64,000 nucleotides of DNA from Lichina pygmaea (GCA_963422465.1 OY730170.1:2704379-2768378); one strand, 5' to 3'; positions 1 through 11,751 are shown, counted from the first letter of the stretch. The notes: generated by a model from the letters alone, not told the origin. Program-made: numbers and translations.

Positions 1-220
1 CCTTCTTGAATGGATGGAGGTTGAATAGACGGCGACATTGGATCGATTGCTGGGGTTATTTTCTTACTTGCTACACGGAAGAAATAGAGGGGGGGGGTTT
101 GTAGCACTGGGAGAGGAATGGGAACGGGAGTAGCTTGTGGACGAGCACGACCATGGATACGAGCACGGCTGTGACAGAGATGCAGACTGGGAGAGATACA
201 GGGAGGAGCTGGCGGAGATA
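1..220. other. Downstream flank of eIF3l
   Basis: No gene is seen. The stretch holds a short G run at about 91-99 and a reading frame on the plus strand that has no recognisable family and overlaps the last eIF3l exon. It is probably the 3' untranslated region of the minus-strand eIF3l gene. Confidence 0.5.
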
Positions 221-1902
221 TCACTGATAGGTGCGCGCCAGATTTCGAAGATACCAATCCACCAAGCGTCGACCAACTTTTGCTTCGGAGATGTGGATGA
301 GATCCTGGAATATTGTCAGGCGGCCGCGAATTGGTATACTCGATTCGGTGGAGAAACCAGTGGCCAAAGAAGGAAGAGAATGACTTCGGAGACGAGGCGG
401 GGTGGACGTTGAAGCGGCGAGGAAAAGACTAAAAATAAAAGACGACGATCGAAACTCACGCATTGCATGGCATAATCCAGATCGGTGCTGTTGACGACGT
501 CACCGTCCAGCAGACCGCCCTCGCTCCATCGGACCTGGCGCGAGCGCTGCTTGTTGACGAGCAGCCACGCTCGGAGGGTCTCGGGTTCGACGTCGAGGAA
601 GCCGGCAAGCTTCTTAAAGTCCATGGTTGTGTAGAGCTTGAGGTAGCTCCGCACCGTGGGCGACCACATGTTGTTGCGGACCTCGTCCATGAAGATGGCG
701 ACGTGGTGGTCGACCGGATCGACGTTGACCTCGGCGTTGTCAAAGTCCGGCGGGGTCGGATTGATGAACTTGGGGCACGCGGACCGGAACAGCTCCTCGA
801 AGATGGGCAGACTCTCCGGGCCGCCACGCTGCATGCGCGTGAACTGCTCGCCGTACTTCTCGCGCAGCGCCATGTGGATCGTGTCGTCGAGCCGGGTCGG
901 GTGGAAGGCGACGCAGATGGCCACGAGCGCGTACATCTGATCGTTGTTCTTCTGGATCGAGTCGTACTGCGCGTTCTTCTGAAAGTTCTTGGTGCGCGAC
1001 ACGTACACGAGAATATGCGAGAACATCCGGATCGCGTCCGCGTACCGGCGCATCATCATGTACGAGAAGCCGACGTAATAGTACGTCGTGAAGTGCGCCG
1101 CCATGACCCGCGCGAACATGGCCTTCTTGTTCAGCTCGATGTCGTCCAGCGTCTTGAGCGCCAGGCTAAAGTCCCCCAGCAAGGCGTGCACCCGTAGGAG
1201 TCCAATGATGGAGAAATACCCGAGCAGCCGGTACAGCGGCCGCGACCCATACTCGCCGGCGACGCTCATCGGATCTTCGTTGCGCCTGATGGCCGCCAGC
1301 TGTTCGTTGATCTGTGATCGTTGGATGAGCGAGTACAGGACATTCAGGACGCTGTAGCACCCCCACGTGTTGGGATTATCCCGCAGCAGCTGTATCTCCT
1401 CGCTGTTGTCTCCTTTCCTAGCGACACGTTGTCGGTAGGCACAGAAGCTGTTGAACTGATAGATGAATTCGTCGATGACTTCCCACGCCCAACTCGACTG
1501 TGCCGTTCATCACCGTTAGCCGGACGTATCAACGCTATCCTCGGACATGATCTGGACTCAAGATCGACTCACCGACGGTAGTTCGAGATCCACCGGCCCC
1601 GCTTCATTATTCAGAATGTAGTGGAACAAGTTGCAGTAGTTGTCGTAGCTGGCGAATTTGGTCTCGAGGGTGGCCTGATATTCAAGTCGAGTTGCGGCGG
1701 ACTGCAGTCTCGACTGAATGTCGTCGACCTGGGGAATGTGACCCAGCGAGTTTGTCCGATCCAGCTCGCTCAGGCCATCGTCGAACTGAACCTGCTCCCG
1801 GTAGTCGTTGGCCAACGTTTCTTCTTCATCTTCAGATGCGTCGTGGGCTGCGAGCGGCGGTGCGCCACCACTCTGATATGGTAACCGCTGTGCCAAGCTC
1901 AT
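221..1902 (-). CDS. eif3l: Translation initiation factor eIF3 subunit l
   Basis: Three exons, 1902-1573, 1497-460 and 304-221, join in phase to give a protein of about 483 residues. The sequence carries the eIF3l signature blocks: the N-terminal NDYREQVQFDDGLSELDRT stretch, then ASYDNYCNLFHYILN, GEYGSRPLYRLLGYFSIIGL, the helical PCI-type region with YYYVGFSYMMMRRYADAIRM, and the C-terminal IHISEAKVGRRLVDWYLRN. The length is slightly below that of the human subunit and matches filamentous ascomycete orthologues. Subunit l is one of the non-core PCI-domain subunits of the cytoplasmic eIF3 scaffold that binds the 40S subunit. It is absent from Saccharomyces cerevisiae but kept in Pezizomycotina. 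The start ATG at 1902 is the first in frame and is followed by an acidic region (DASEDEEE). Both introns have GTGAGT donors. I see nothing broken. Confidence 0.97.
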
Positions 1903-2611
1903 CTTGAGTTCCCTGAGAGTACAATGTAATTACTGGTAAGGAGGTGGGCGTATCTTGCAGAGATCGATATTTGATCGATTCTGTGGGCAAGACCGACAAT
2001 TCCTCGGGTAGACCCTGAGAAATCTTTCCTTGGGTAGACCCCCCTACTCTTTCTTGCGCCTCAGCTCGCGCCACCTGCGCCACCCCAGCAAGGGTCTGGT
2101 CCTATACCTTGAATTTGGCCTAACATCGCACTGAAATCGAAGTACTAGACTCAATACGTCGCACAAAACAGTACTTTACGAAGTGCCACTGTACCATGCT
2201 AGTGCAGTGAGTATCGTTGTATCCCGTACCTTCTTACACGCTAGCGACCAGGCTGACAAAGCGTGTGATCACGTGTTCACTCTCGAAGCTGACTTGTACG
2301 AGTATGTTCCGTACGAATGTACGTATACGTACGAAAGTAGCTCATACGTGCAAAGGGTACGTATTACCTCTTGCCCTCTAGCCCCCTTTCACCCACCAGT
2401 ATAAAGTGCCCTTCAAGTCCCCGACATTTCATGGCACTTCTCAAGCGCCAGCATACTGTACACATGTACTTCGTACCGTGGAACTCCTTCAAAAGAGCGA
2501 CGTATATCTCGGACGAAGATGAGGGCGATTGGTTCTTTGGATATACAATCGCCGTCCTCAGAGACAACGATCACTATTTCTACGCCAGGACTACTTCAGT
2601 TTGATTGATTA
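1903..2611. other. Intergenic: eIF3l promoter and upstream part of kinase-like gene
   Basis: No gene can be supported here. The stretch is the 5' flank of eIF3l and of the kinase-like reading frame that opens at about 2,609. A GTAC-rich block (ACGTATACGTACG) lies near 2,320-2,335. A 77-residue plus-strand frame ending at 2,604 could be an upstream exon of the kinase-like gene, but no convincing donor links the two. Confidence 0.4.
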
Positions 2612-3310
2612 GCTCATCTACACACTATCGATGCATTTGCGCTCGACAGGCATCCTATCCCAACATCTCATTTTCGGCCCACGTACAAGGAAAGCCTCAC
2701 GATCGCGGCAGACCCACTTCAATCAGACTGCTATGTGAAGCAGCCACATCTGACTGGCTACAACCCCGAGTCAAAGACCCTGGACGATGCAGCCGATCTT
2801 GTTTTACACGAGGCTGAGATACGCGAGATTCATCGAAAACACTCGCATCCAAACATTGCTTGGCATCGCGGCTATACTGTCGACGGCGAAGGACGCATCT
2901 CAGGCCCCTGCTTTCCCCGATATGTCAGGACCTTGAGCGGTGCAGTCCGCGCCGACCAGCTCCGTGTAGAACGAGAGTCGTGTGTCACGCAGATCGAACG
3001 GGGTATTCAGCATCTACATCGTCTTGGGTTTGCCCACAATGACATCAACCCATCCAACATCATGTTCGATGCAGACAGTGCAGTGGTCGTAATCGACTTC
3101 GACTCGTGTCTGAAGGTTGATGAGAAATTCCGAATGAAGTCTGGAACTCATGGGTGGATGAGGGGCGAGGAGCTCGGAATCTCGGCGGAGCACCAGGTGT
3201 CGGAATACTCGAACGACTTCTACAGCCTGGACATCATTCGAAAATACCTTCTACAACACTCATCTGAGTCACCAACTGAAGACGACATGAGACCTCTGCG
3301 TGAGGGATAG
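2612..3310 (+). CDS. Protein kinase-like fragment, N-lobe not found
   Basis: A frame that is open from about 2,609 and ends at a stop at 3,308-3,310 encodes the C-lobe of a fungal protein-kinase-like protein. Visible features are a helix-C-like segment with HEAEIREIHRKHSHPNIAWH, a catalytic loop reading HNDINPSNIMFD (HND instead of HRD, with the usual N five residues on), and a magnesium-loop equivalent IDFDSC (DFD in place of DFG). A late segment, THGWMRGEELGIS, occurs in small Pezizomycotina kinase-like proteins. The frame contains no ATG before the kinase homology; a GTG codon occurs at 2,735. A TTAG at 2,609-2,612 could be a splice acceptor, so an upstream exon is expected, but no glycine-loop or VAIK-lysine exon was recognised. 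It may be a gene with an unresolved first exon or a decayed copy. Confidence 0.5.
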   Translation, partial: AHLHTIDAFALDRHPIPTSHFRPTYKESLTIAADPLQSDCYVKQPHLTGYNPESKTLDDAADLVLHEAEIREIHRKHSHPNIAWHRGYTVDGEGRISGPCFPRYVRTLSGAVRADQLRVERESCVTQIERGIQHLHRLGFAHNDINPSNIMFDADSAVVVIDFDSCLKVDEKFRMKSGTHGWMRGEELGISAEHQVSEYSNDFYSLDIIRKYLLQHSSESPTEDDMRPLREG

Positions 3311-3553
3311 GAACATCAACCGTTTCGGATCGCTATTGCTGATAATTGAGTAGAAGGGTCCGGCCTGTAAGATGTGTCGAGACCCAGGTCCTTCGGTCTC
3401 GAGTTGCTGCCAAGCTTCCCCCCTTTCACCGCTCCTAAGTCTTCCCCGATGTCATATGCCCGACCGCCACTGCTCGATCAACTATTTCAAGTCAGAACGG
3501 GGGATAGAAACTGAGCCAGTCGAGAAATCAATGAAAATTGCTGTTGCCGTATC
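3311..3553. other. Intergenic, nothing recognised
   Basis: The 3' flank of the kinase-like fragment. No coding signal, RNA gene or repeat was recognised before the LTR-like element that starts near 3,554. Confidence 0.4.
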
Positions 3554-3670
3554 TGTTGGAAATTGGATGTTGTGGGCGTGTAGCCCTAGCCCTACCACCC
3601 TTCCACCGTGTATATAGGGGCGGTTTCCAAACCCTAGCTACTTCTCTCGTTCGGTCTCAACAACACAACA
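3554..3670 (+). mobile_element. LTR-like end, forward copy (solo LTR candidate)
   Basis: A segment of about 117 bp starts TGTTGGAAATTGGATGTTGT and ends in CAACACAACA, so it has the TG...CA ends typical of retrotransposon LTRs. It includes a TATATA box near 3,609 and an AACCCTAGCTA block. A second copy with the same start and end blocks lies in opposite orientation at 4,030-4,167. The short length and TGTTG/CAACA ends are most like Copia-type LTRs. No clear target duplication and no internal coding region were found next to it, so it is treated as a decayed fossil. Confidence 0.4.
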
Positions 3671-4029
3671 TGTTCCTTCTGCCGCGCGTCCAGATTCGAA
3701 CAACGTCTAGTATAACGTCGATGAAAACCAATGACAACGTTTTTCACTGTACAAAGGGGAACTACCCGACTCGGGTATTTCCTGGATTAATCAATCATGT
3801 ACAGCAGCGGTTGAGATTCTTGGGACAAGGTGCGATTGTGAAGGACCCCAGAACATTTGATCACATGCACAACTTGGCAGTGGTTTGTCAGTTCTTTATA
3901 CACAGTATGAATTTGTCACGAGAGTGGATTGAAAGAACAGGATTTTGCCACGGAGACCTTTCTCGGCCCTGCTGTTGAATCTGTCACCGACGAGGCACCC
4001 AAGATTTCGGAGGTATAGTAGGAAGAATA

Positions 4030-4167
4030 TGTTATGCTGTTGTTGGAGGAAACTAGCTAGGGTTCGGCGACTGCCCTAAACACATGGGGAAGAAGTAACA
4101 TGTTACATGTGATAGTTTAAGGGCTAGATCTCTAGGGTTCCACACCTACAACATCTAATTCCCAACA
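4030..4167 (-). mobile_element. LTR-like end, reverse copy (solo LTR candidate)
   Basis: Read on the minus strand, this segment of about 138 bp begins TGTTGGGAATTAGATGTTGT and ends near CAACAACAGCATAACA. It shares its first 40 or so bases and an AACCCTAGCTA block with the forward copy at 3,554-3,670, with clear divergence, which suggests an old insertion. The flanks do not show an obvious target duplication. Family assignment (Copia-like LTR) rests only on ends and length. Confidence 0.4.
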
Positions 4168-6546
4168 GGCCTGGGATAAATCACCGAGAAAGCACCGAGA
4201 CCCGAGCAGGCGCAGCATCTGTAGCCGGGGCTACTCGCCTTATCCCGAGTAGATAGAACCGCGACAGCGAAAGCCCAGAACTGTGAGAGCACCCAACAAC
4301 GAACGTCCTTCTCAACACCTCCAACTGTAATCCACAGCTTTGTCCCTGTGTGGCGCCAATCCTTAGCGGCTGAAATGCAGAAGAGAGCGATGATGATGAT
4401 CAAAACTGGCTGCCTGCCTTAAGGTTAAAGTAACCCGTGGCGATCGCTGATTAGCGATGTCAGCGATACGTCCTCCAACCATAATACATGGGAAATCCGT
4501 CGAAAGATTCACCGTTCACTGCCTCCGCGGTGGCGGGACGTAGTTTGTTGAAAACACGCAGGTTGACATGCCACAATCTTCAATCTTCACAGATATAGGC
4601 GTGCCATCAGAACTTTGGGTTCTGCGCCAGGTGCACTTGTTCACCATCTCTCGCTGCTCGATGATGGCCATCGTTGATTGCTAAGGGCAGCTCAACTGCT
4701 TGAGGTGTATGTGCGTGTTGTGTGTACGTGTATGTGTGTGTGTGCGTCGGAGTGGATGTTTGGGCGCCTTGACAAGAGGGTCTGGTTTGCGTCGGAGAAC
4801 TGGGTATCTTGACGATGACTCAAGGGCCATACTTATAGACGCCTGAGAGGTTTGCAGCTGGCTAGCTGTGAACATATTTTCAACTCAGAAGGATTGGGAA
4901 TCTCTCATACTCTCCAGCTAGCTGGCTGAGAACAAGCGTGACGATGCTGCTTAGAATTCTCACCAGAGTCTTGTGTCACTGACGATAGCCGGAGTGGAAC
5001 GTGACACTACATGCCTGCCTGACTTTATGACCAAGATATGCTGCTCGCCAGGTCAAGAAGTGTTTGACAGTACGATCACCATGCCACGCAACAGAAGGGA
5101 ATAGGCCGAGTGAACAAAAAGTATACTGCGTTCAGTATGTATGTCCTGTAGATGATAACGAGGAATGCTGTGATAGTGTAATCGCATAATGCGAACAGTA
5201 TACAGACACCACCGGAAAACCAACGGCGAGACTTCTAGACCTCCGCTTTCTGTCTCGGCGTGCGTGGCAGCTGTAGCGCTACTGTATGTTGGGCAGCGAG
5301 ATGCAAGACTCCTGGAAATCAACCTCCCTCTCCTCTCGGGTCAAGACACATAGGTAAGTGTGGGACTTAGTTCGGCAAACTGCCGTCGCAGCCTGAGTTG
5401 AATCACCCAGTCGCCGTGCTGTTGCTGTTGACAACGCTAGTCTGGCGGTGTGCAGGGATATCTGGAGTTTTTCGCACGCAGCTGCGTGTTCACTTGTCAG
5501 CCACGCCCCTCGGATCTAACCATCTCCGTCTGCAAGATCACGTAAGACCTGTATGACCCCAGTCTTGGCTAAAAAGGTTTCAAGTAAGACTGTGTGGTAA
5601 CAGTCTTACCCCCAGATATCAAGTCCAATCAAAGTTAAATTTCTATTGTTCCGTATGGTGGAGCTACGGCTGGTTAGTTTGTTGAACCTCTGAACACAGG
5701 CCTATCCCTCCTTTCCTTGCTTGCAACATCTTCCACAAAGATGTTCCGATACAGAGGCGCGCACACACACAGAGAGAAAAGGGGAGAGAGAGAGAGATAT
5801 CAGCTTCAGTAAAACTCTATGATCTTAGATCTAGAGAAGTCACAGAACGAGAAGATAGTAAAGACGTTGACCAAATCGGTCGTAGCTCCAGATGATGTGG
5901 CCTGAGACAATGATCTCGAAAGCGATATTCAACAGAGGTGGCTTACGACACGAGAGATCCACGACATCGTGCTCAATCGCTCTTTGTGACCCCGCTTGGT
6001 GGGGGTCTATGAGGGAGTACACCTGTGCGATGGGATAGGTGTTGGATTGCATGATATTCGGGCACCCGAGGACATTCCCGTATGATCTCGAACGGTCATT
6101 CGGCCCCTCGACGTCATCACGACAGACCCTTTCATGTGCTCGGGTCTTGTACATCCTGCGGTGTTTAGGAATTCTAAACCAGGCCGGGCAGGTCCGGAGC
6201 GCCATGCGTTGTCGTTGGGCAACGTTCCTCGACAGGACAAGAACGCATCCACGTCCCGCACCTCGGAGGACACCGCTGGCATTGTCTACGCCAACGCTGG
6301 CAGATGGGACCCTGAGCGCCTCCGCTGGCCTCTGGCGACGCGATATGCCACTCCTAGGCTGCGTCAGACGATCATGAGACGGCCAAAGCAGTCATCGGGA
6401 TCGTCGATATCCTACGGCCATTGTTAACGACGCCGAGGAAGCACACAAGTCCGGGCGGGGGTCCGAGCAAGGGCTGGTATCGTGAGCTAGCTATCCGTGT
6501 GTTGTGCAGGTCGAAGACATCTGAGAAGACCGAGACAATCGACTCA
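4168..6546. other. Gene-poor stretch with simple repeats
   Basis: About 2.4 kb without a gene I can support. It holds a TG-rich microsatellite at about 4,709-4,746 and a CA/GA-rich tract at about 5,758-5,800. Several frames of 70-130 residues lie on both strands between 5,840 and 6,820 and overlap one another, but none shows a family motif. Part of 5,840-6,480 could belong to the 3' region of the minus-strand gene ending at 6,547. Confidence 0.35.
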
Positions 6547-7624
6547 TCACCGTCCGCCCCTAACTGCTTTCGCTTGCTGCAGCTCTTCTCTCAGATGGGC
6601 AGCGGTAGTCTGAATCATCCTCGGGCGATCATCACGCGGATGCGACTTTGGACCGGTTGTTGTTTCCTCCAGGAACTGGTTCTGAAAGCGGGCCATGAGA
6701 TCTTGCGCCGCGTCTCGTTCCATCGCCTGAATAGGGTTCTCGATCAGGACCGGCGGATCTCGCATCGTGATCTCTTTCGTCGACCGTCCTTCGATGGGGA
6801 GCTTGGCTGGGGTTAGAGAATTGACTTGGAGCTTATAAAAAAAATTCGAGGCTCACCTCGATGTCTTCGCCCGTCAGCCCTCCTTGCACGAGAGAGTGTC
6901 TGAGAGTCCCTATGCGAGTATCGTCAGACGCGACTGACGGTCGAGCTTTACAAGCTTCCAGAAAAGATTTGCCAAGCAGAGGAGATGGCATGACATACTA
7001 TATTCACGGTCCTTCCTCACCTATCTTCCGGTTAGCATCTCGAATCGACCTGGTTGTCAACGGGAAGTCTGGTGTTGTTCCGGGAATGCTTACCAGGGCG
7101 TCGAAGACAATCTGCGGGATAGTTGTCTCAGGAACAACGGTCCCTGGACTGGCTGCTATTTCCGTGTGCTTTGGATCGATATCGCTCAGTACCGCCCCAA
7201 CTTTCAGCATCTCGTCGACGGTCACGACGATCTTGTTTCTAGAAACTCCATTTCTGGTACGTACGCAATCCGCTCTGGCTCATGGTCAAGTTGTCAGTTT
7301 CCTCCGTCAAGCCTCCGAAAGAAACTCCAAGTCTCCCCATAGATTGACTCACCGGCAAAGGAGAATGCCAAGATACTCTTCCCGTACGGTGACCAGCTCC
7401 TCCGCTGAGCTGGTAGGGTCCACCTTCCGGGGTTCTTGCGTATCGATCGTGTTCAACGATATGATACCTCGAGGATCTGACACAGCTGCAACAAGGGATG
7501 TGTACCGCTTAAGCTTGAAAGAAAACGGGATCCTGGAGTAATGAGGCTGATTGAATTTGACGTCGAGAGTTGCGCTTGAGTCGTCTCGCCGATTTGTGGG
7601 AGAAACACAAGTTGATGAGTTCAT
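6547..7624 (-). CDS. Unidentified multi-exon protein
   Basis: A likely spliced gene whose family I do not recognise. Exon 7624-7353 opens with an ATG, ends in TGC CG and has a GTGAGT donor. Exon 7253-7094 continues in phase and contains TVDEMLKVGAVLSDIDPKHT, then has a GTAAGC donor. A short exon near 6,898-6,855 is uncertain, because two acceptors are possible and only one keeps the phase. The last exon runs from 6,806 after a CTAAC branch and CCCCAG acceptor to a stop at 6,547, with a charged helical C-terminus (AAHLREELQQAK). The splice signals, stop-free exons and phase continuity support coding. No membrane segment or signal peptide is seen. The start and the third exon are the weak points. 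Confidence 0.4.
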
Positions 7625-8111
7625 CTGCGTTCAGAGCAGTCCGTTCGTGATGAGTCGTCGGCACAAGTAGACCCTAAAGCCAAGGTCGGTCTTGTCTGGG
7701 ACACCATGATGATATCCCAGCTCGATCCTCTTATCGTCATGGCGATTTCAACACGTATGAGTGTTGACGTGAACGCCATGACACTGGATGCCACGGGATT
7801 AGTCGTCGAACGTAAAGTCTAAAGCAGCAGCGCCCCTCGGCCCTAGGCACGTACCAACAATCGTGACTGGAGGGACACTATCCGTACGCCTGCAAAACAC
7901 TGTACGTTAGCATCTGCTCCGACCCTTTTCAGCACCCGCCAGAGAATGAGGCATGAAAGGTGCTGTGATGGACGGCCGTTCTGTAGTATCGTCGACATGG
8001 CTGACTAAGCTTGGATCTTATCTCTCCAATGCAGGCAGAAGAGAGAAATACGTTTGATGTTCAGCCAGGACTGTTACATTGCAACATCTTAGTATCATAG
8101 GCATGAAAACT
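7625..8111. other. Intergenic before the LINE insertion
   Basis: Upstream flank of the minus-strand unidentified gene, running up to the LINE. No coding region was recognised. The left copy of the LINE target duplication, AGGCATGAAAACT, lies at 8,099-8,111. Confidence 0.5.
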
Positions 8112-8536
8112 ACGGGTACCCGGCTTCCCCACACCAGCGTGCAGCTGTGGAGCGCCGTGGGAGATAGCCAAACACGTGGTTCTAGACTGCCCACGCCTTC
8201 TCCGGGTGCGGCGAAGCCTGTATTTAGCAGCTGCCACCACTGACTACCAGGCTTTGACATCCCGACCACGGCCCGCCGCCGCCCTTACAGCGTGGATCCT
8301 CCGACAAGGCATTCTCCCCCAGTTCTCCTGGGCCCAGGAGCAGCTGGAAGCTGGCTGCTAGCCAGCCACCCCCCCTGTTCTACAGCATCTCGACAGGATA
8401 GTGCTGGCCAGGCACTGCAGAAGGAGGTTTTTCACCCTAGCAGGCCTAGGGTTTTCCTTGCTTAATTTTCATAGCCGACCCAGCATAGTCTAGATAACTA
8501 GCACTAGAATGGAGTAGGAATACCAATACCAATACC
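8112..8536 (+). mobile_element. 5'-truncated LINE, 3' end only
   Basis: A 425-bp insertion flanked by a perfect 13-bp direct repeat AGGCATGAAAACT at 8,099-8,111 and 8,537-8,549. The first half encodes the C-terminal tail of a non-LTR retrotransposon polyprotein: a Cys-Cys-His-Cys-like motif CSCGAPWEIAKHVVLDCP, followed by a helical LTAWILRQGIL segment and a stop at about 8,359-8,361. The rest is a 3' untranslated region ending in a short tandem tail, GGAATACC AATACC AATACC, in place of poly(A). The structure fits target-primed reverse transcription followed by 5' truncation; Tad/I-type clade membership is a guess. The perfect duplication suggests a fairly recent insertion. It sits about 200 bp downstream of the TYR1 stop codon and does not enter the gene. 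Confidence 0.85.
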
Positions 8537-8549
8537 AGGCATGAAAACT

Positions 8550-8752
8550 TTTGTGGTCACGCAACAGAAAAACAGTGTTCCATTTGTCGATTTCAACGTC
8601 GGCGTTTCGTTTCGAGTTCAATTTGGGGAGCGATAGACGACAAATTGGAATTCCGAGCCAAAAGGCCGACATAAAGTAACAGGTCCAGTCGGTATCCAGT
8701 TTCTGACAAACTGACTCCACCTCGTCTGATTACGCTCGAGCTTGTTGTGTCT
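8550..8752. other. TYR1 3' flank
   Basis: About 200 bp between the LINE target duplication and the TYR1 stop codon. It probably carries the TYR1 3' untranslated region; no separate feature was seen. Confidence 0.4.
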
Positions 8753-10836
8753 TCAGTGATGAGTCTTTTCCAGGATAGTCCTCAACATCTGGTTTCCCAC
8801 TTCGATGGCGTTGGGAAATCGGGGCGCGAAGTACGCCTGCGTCTTCTCGAAGCGATCGCGGTAGCTCTCAAAGCTGCCGAAGCTGACGCATTCGCTCCAC
8901 CCCTGTAATACAAGTTCAGGGGTCAAATTCTGATCTGGGGACAGAGCAAATTCTCGTCGAAAGAACTGTAACAAGTGGCGAGAGAACGGGCAACGAAAGG
9001 GCGTGAGCAGATGAATCCAAAGCGGACTTACCCGGGCGGCGAATGTAAATTCCAGGTCGTCGGAGCGGAAGGAGGTATCTTCGACAGCAACAGCGATCGC
9101 CTCTTCGAGCAACGACTTTTTACGGAAAAGATACTCGGTCGCACCAAGCCATAGCCGGAAAAGCTGCATGAAGAGTTATAAGCGCACTGAAGAGCTCGAG
9201 GGTGAACAGGCAGGTAGTGATGCGCGAGCCATCAACTCACCGGCGTTGAACAGATCATATGATCGTACGGGTTGATTCCAAGGCTCCACCAGCAGTCCAC
9301 CATGGCCAAAAGACTGAGGTGATTGTTAGGCTTCTTTGTCTGTGGTGCTTTCCCGAGGGAGTATCGATCGAGAACTTCATCCCTTAGAAGCAGTTCGTCT
9401 TCCGATTTGGTGTCTCCGAATACTGCTGCGCCCGCTCTTTTGATGCGAGTGCTTAGACCGTCTCGATCACCAGCCATCATCAGTTTGAAGAGCTCTGTGA
9501 CCGATCTGGCGTACTGTCGAATCTGCTCTTTGGCGGATGGATTCAGGATGGCGAGTCCGGCATAGACGTGCCACTTGTTGGAGTATATCCGGAGGGTGAC
9601 ATTGATCTTCACATTCTCTATGCCGCCAACATAACGAGCAAGCTCCCACGGAAATTGATTGTTAGCATGCCAGGCCTTTCCCATGCTGGCCGCCTATCAG
9701 CTGAGTGCGCTTGCTACGGAGTCTGAGAGATGTCGCTAGAACTTGCTTTCGCCACGTACCTGAGAAATGCAGCATGGGTGACTGCCTGAGTATCCGCCGT
9801 GATTCTATCATGCTTTGCTGCGGTGAGATACACCATTTTGGAGCCGAAGCATGACATGATCTTCTCAACCAGCCTGAAGCTCTCGTCTGAGGCTCGATGT
9901 CTGATAAGGACCTTGGTTAAAAGGTTAGGCTCGCTGATGTCCAGAAGGATGGGCACGAGCTATGAGAGCTTACCAGTGGCTGGTCTTTGGCGTCCACACT
10001 TGGACCATGCAGCGAGTGGCACGAGACGATCTCAACGTCGGCCGGTAGATGCTTCTCGAATGCAGCAATTTCCGGGCCTTTGCAGGATGTTTGACCGCCC
10101 ACGATGGCTCCCACTCTAGTCGCTGTCTAGACATTTTAGACCCCGTTTTTTAGGAGCATGAGCGTAACACTTACAGGGACCGTACAGTGCCACTACCTTG
10201 TCGAGGCCCTCTGCCTCTACGCTATATATGATGTAGTCGCTTGCTCTCGACACCAGATGCCCATTGGGTAAGATGCAGACATTTGGCTGCATGTGGCTTC
10301 AGCATCCTGTCCGGGAGCGGGTCGCTCATAGTCACATTACTCTGCATTTGAACTCTCCCAACAGAGATTCGTACTTTTCTGGCCGGTCACAAGCATTGAC
10401 CCTAACCATGTCGGAACGCATTAGCCAAAGCAGTGGTCAAGATGCCTGGAATTATAGATCAGTCAGATATCGACGGAATTTGGTTGCTGTAGCAAGAGAC
10501 CATTGCTAAGAACGAAATATCAGACAGAAAAATATAAGGTAGCTGAGATTTGACATCATCGACGGCCAATTATCAGTGCTACCACCAGAAAGGCGGTCGC
10601 ACCAACGAAGACGGTACTCGAGCCAAATGCACTCAAGTCATCATAGACTACGAACAGTACTGGCAGAATGGAGTCTCGAACATACCATAGAGAGTTGTAG
10701 GGATCGGACAAGGCATTGAAAGTAGAATATACCTCCAACCAGCGTCACCCATGATCCTGCAGTACATCTTGCCCATGTCACCCATGCCAATGATGCCCAC
10801 TGAGATGGAGCGTTGCTTTGTAGATGTGGTATCCAT
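8753..10836 (-). CDS. TYR1: Prephenate dehydrogenase (NADP+)
   Basis: Eight exons (10836-10733, 10401-10341, 10286-10175, 10122-9974, 9911-9760, 9685-9241, 9163-9032, 8902-8753) join in phase to a protein of about 434 residues. It converts prephenate to 4-hydroxyphenylpyruvate, the committed step of tyrosine synthesis in fungi, in the cytosol. The N-terminus has the Rossmann fold GIIGMGDMG. Further family blocks are NGHLVSRASDYIIYSVEAE, VGAIVGGQTSCKGPEI, SCHSLHGPSV, HDRITADTQAVTHAAFLS, NVTLRIYSNKWHVYAGLAI and NPYDHMICSTPLFRLWLG. These follow the order of the yeast Tyr1 protein, which is of similar length. Intron 1 is the longest at 331 nt. The gene is divergent from the uS11 gene, with 251 bp between start codons. 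A LINE remnant lies just beyond its 3' end. Confidence 0.97.
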
Positions 10837-11087
10837 GGCATGTCAGGGTTAGTAGAAGAGCAAGTGTAAGCACCAAGTGTCGTTCGATGGCCCATCACGA
10901 TTTGCAGTTACGAGTACACATTAGCTTGAGCCGAGACGGAAGCTGCCGGGAATAAGTGGGCAGGTGGAGCCGAGCCCTAATTAAGGCTAGAGCCGCCACA
11001 AGCGTTCAAGCCCACTAAATTAAATCCCAGGATATATTGACTGTAACCTCGACTCGAAAAGCTCAGCCAGCTCGACAGACGATCAAG
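10837..11087. promoter_or_regulatory. Divergent promoter TYR1 / uS11
   Basis: 251 bp separate the two start codons. It contains a near-palindrome, AGCCCTAATTAAGGCT, at 10,973-10,988, about 100 nt upstream of the uS11 ATG. Its AGCCCTAA half is the reverse complement of the TTAGGGCT element in front of the uS9 gene. TTAGGG-type sites are known in fungi as Tbf1/Rap1-class sites in ribosomal protein promoters. The role here is inferred. Confidence 0.5.
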
Positions 11088-11751
<664 letters not shown>

